A stretch of DNA of 5,871 nt, taken from NCBI GenBank assembly GCA_934339215.1, contig CAKRHU010000112.1, forward strand, positions 1-5,871, in the 5' to 3' direction. Below the pieces are notes generated by a model. It saw only the letters and a program-made list of their open reading frames with translations. It had not been told where the DNA came from and did no database searches. Both the position numbers and the translations under genes were made by a program. The DNA is from an uncultured Lacticaseibacillus sp. Its GTDB lineage: Bacteria; Bacillota; Bacilli; Lactobacillales; Lactobacillaceae. How positions within the stretch are numbered: the first letter of the stretch is position 1; every line of letters begins with the position of its first letter. Positions 4,721 through 5,871 of this stretch are shown here, one piece after another.

Positions 4721-5871
4721 TTATACTTCTTCGTGGTGCTTGCCGCGACGCAAGAATGCAAAGCCTAATGCAACTAAGGCTAAGCCGGCTGCGATCACGA
4801 TATAGATCCCCATGCCACCAGTGGAAGGCAAGAGACCTTTAGGGGCATCGTCAATTGTGATTGCTTTATCAGTATTGTATGACGTTTCAGATACATCAAA
4901 TGATTGGTAATCTTGCTTCAAAGCATAGCCATCTGGCGCACCAATTTCGGCAAGATTGTATTTGCCGTAATCAAGACCAGTGATTGCGAATCGACCATCG
5001 CTATTAGACGTCAGAATAACTGCATCGGCGAACTCTGTATCGGAAGGCGTATCTCCAGGGGTATAATCTGAAGGCATATCTTTCCAGTCATACTTTAAAT
5101 CAGTCTTCTCAGTACCAGTCTTAATAAGATACTGTGTGTGATCTGCGTTCGTCACGATAAATTGGGCACCCGCCAGCTTCTTTTTGGTATTATTGGCGTC
5201 TTCCTTAATGAATTGGGCGCCGCCAGTGGTAATTCCATGGGTTGAAGTAGTTGTATTTGGTTCATTGTTCAATTGGACTTTGTTGTTCAAGAATTTGTCG
5301 CCAGGAATTAACAGTGTGTTGATGGTTGCTGTGTATGTGATTTGTAAGTGATCACCCTTGATGGTAGCCAACTTTTCAGCAAAATCGTCTTTGGAAAATT
5401 CAATCGTAAAACCAGCACCAGCATTTGTGGTAGCTGGCGTACCAGCAACGGTTGCGATTGAGAAGTCGAAATCTGCGTTAGAAGGATCGGAAATTTTAAC
5501 CGTACTAGAGTCGATATTCAATCCAGCATCTGGTGTATCTGTGATCTTATAAGCATCAAGATTAGCAATATCAGAAGGTACGACTGCAGTAACAACATAA
5601 CTTGCCGTGTCGCCTAAACCAAGAGCAGCATTATTACCAGTTGCATCCAAATGAGTTTTGCTTGAATCTTGCAAGTCCTTGGTGAAAGTTGTTTCTGTTT
5701 GGTTCTTTGGATAGATATTCAGTGGTGAATCGGCAGTACCCATGTTATCCAATGGCATCACTAACACAATTGGCGTTGCAACTTTGGTAACCGTCACGCT
5801 TGGGTTTGTACTATCGGTTTCGGATTTAGTTTCTTTGATTAGGTAAACCGCATATTTACCGTCAGGTGCTT
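4721..5871 (-). CDS. LPxTG-anchored backbone (major) pilin, SpaA/SpaD-like, N-terminus missing
   Basis: The last 383 codons of a gene whose start lies beyond the right edge; the frame is open to the edge. The visible part begins at the end of an N-terminal domain (GKYAVYLIKET) and reaches the pilin motif NIYPKNQ, whose lysine (codon 5705-5707) would be the polymerisation site. A fimbrial D2-type domain follows, with a TFTKDL lysine (5678-5680) and LNNKVQL asparagines (near 5282-5287) as likely isopeptide partners. A Cna-B domain follows, with FIKED lysine (5204-5206), LAGAQF, the E-box YNLAEIGAPDGY (Glu codon 4946-4948) and Asp in ITIDDAP (4847-4852) where Asn is more common. The end is LPSTG (4817-4831), a hydrophobic helix and a basic RRGKHHEEV tail. 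At more than 383 residues it is longer than the roughly 334-residue SpaA of L. rhamnosus GG. The ectodomain part is AT-richer than its anchor and the sortase. It is secreted and covalently polymerised on the cell wall. Confidence 0.95.
   Translation of the reverse strand, partial: APDGKYAVYLIKETKSETDSTNPSVTVTKVATPIVLVMPLDNMGTADSPLNIYPKNQTETTFTKDLQDSSKTHLDATGNNAALGLGDTASYVVTAVVPSDIANLDAYKITDTPDAGLNIDSSTVKISDPSNADFDFSIATVAGTPATTNAGAGFTIEFSKDDFAEKLATIKGDHLQITYTATINTLLIPGDKFLNNKVQLNNEPNTTTSTHGITTGGAQFIKEDANNTKKKLAGAQFIVTNADHTQYLIKTGTEKTDLKYDWKDMPSDYTPGDTPSDTEFADAVILTSNSDGRFAITGLDYGKYNLAEIGAPDGYALKQDYQSFDVSETSYNTDKAITIDDAPKGLLPSTGGMGIYIVIAAGLALVALGFAFLRRGKHHEEV

Noticed and set aside
5160..5226. 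Two similar AATTGGGC..GCCAG stretches in the pilin gene
   Set aside because: They encode the GGAQFI and AGAQFI segments that are part of the normal Cna-B domain start, so the likeness reflects protein motif, not a mobile repeat.

Overview
The window comes from a Gram-positive, mid-GC bacterium of the Lactobacillaceae, most likely Lacticaseibacillus (casei group) or a close relative. This rests on strong GGAGG-type ribosome binding sites, an LPxTG sorting signal with a Spa-type pilin and a class C sortase, and a cysteine-free bacterial GluRS of lactobacillar character. The genus is inferred from overall protein character, not from a database match.

All six genes read on the minus strand, so the order of transcription is from right to left. 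From the right edge: (i) the 3' part of a backbone pilin gene (4721-5871, N-terminus outside the window); (ii) a class C sortase (3526-4668); (iii) a small DUF805 membrane protein (2971-3414); (iv) gltX, glutamyl-tRNA synthetase (1402-2892, TTG start); (v) an S66-family LD-carboxypeptidase/MccF-like peptidase (369-1328); (vi) the 5' end of an M20-family amidohydrolase (1-278, runs off the left edge).

The pilin and sortase form the distal end of a pilus operon. The pilin has a YPKN pilin motif, isopeptide-bond domains, an E-box and an LPSTG anchor. The sortase would join pilin subunits through the YPKN lysine and the LPSTG threonine. Genes for adhesin or minor pilins would be expected beyond the right edge. 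Downstream of the sortase the region turns into housekeeping or metabolic genes.

Four of the five gene junctions carry a clear minus-strand intrinsic terminator or overlap one: after the pilin, the sortase, gltX and the LD-carboxypeptidase. The exception is DUF805-gltX. Most genes therefore look like separate transcription units. The exception of interest is pilin-sortase, where a strong terminator lies just upstream of the sortase ribosome binding site, suggesting attenuated read-through. No gap exceeds about 120 bases. I see no tRNA, rRNA, CRISPR array, insertion sequence or riboswitch.

The least ordinary items are a Cna-B/transthyretin-like C-terminal domain on the sortase that topology places in the cytoplasm, the terminator between pilin and sortase, a GC step inside the pilin gene, and a 14-bp perfect palindrome in front of the amidohydrolase promoter. 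I see no convincing wholly new system.
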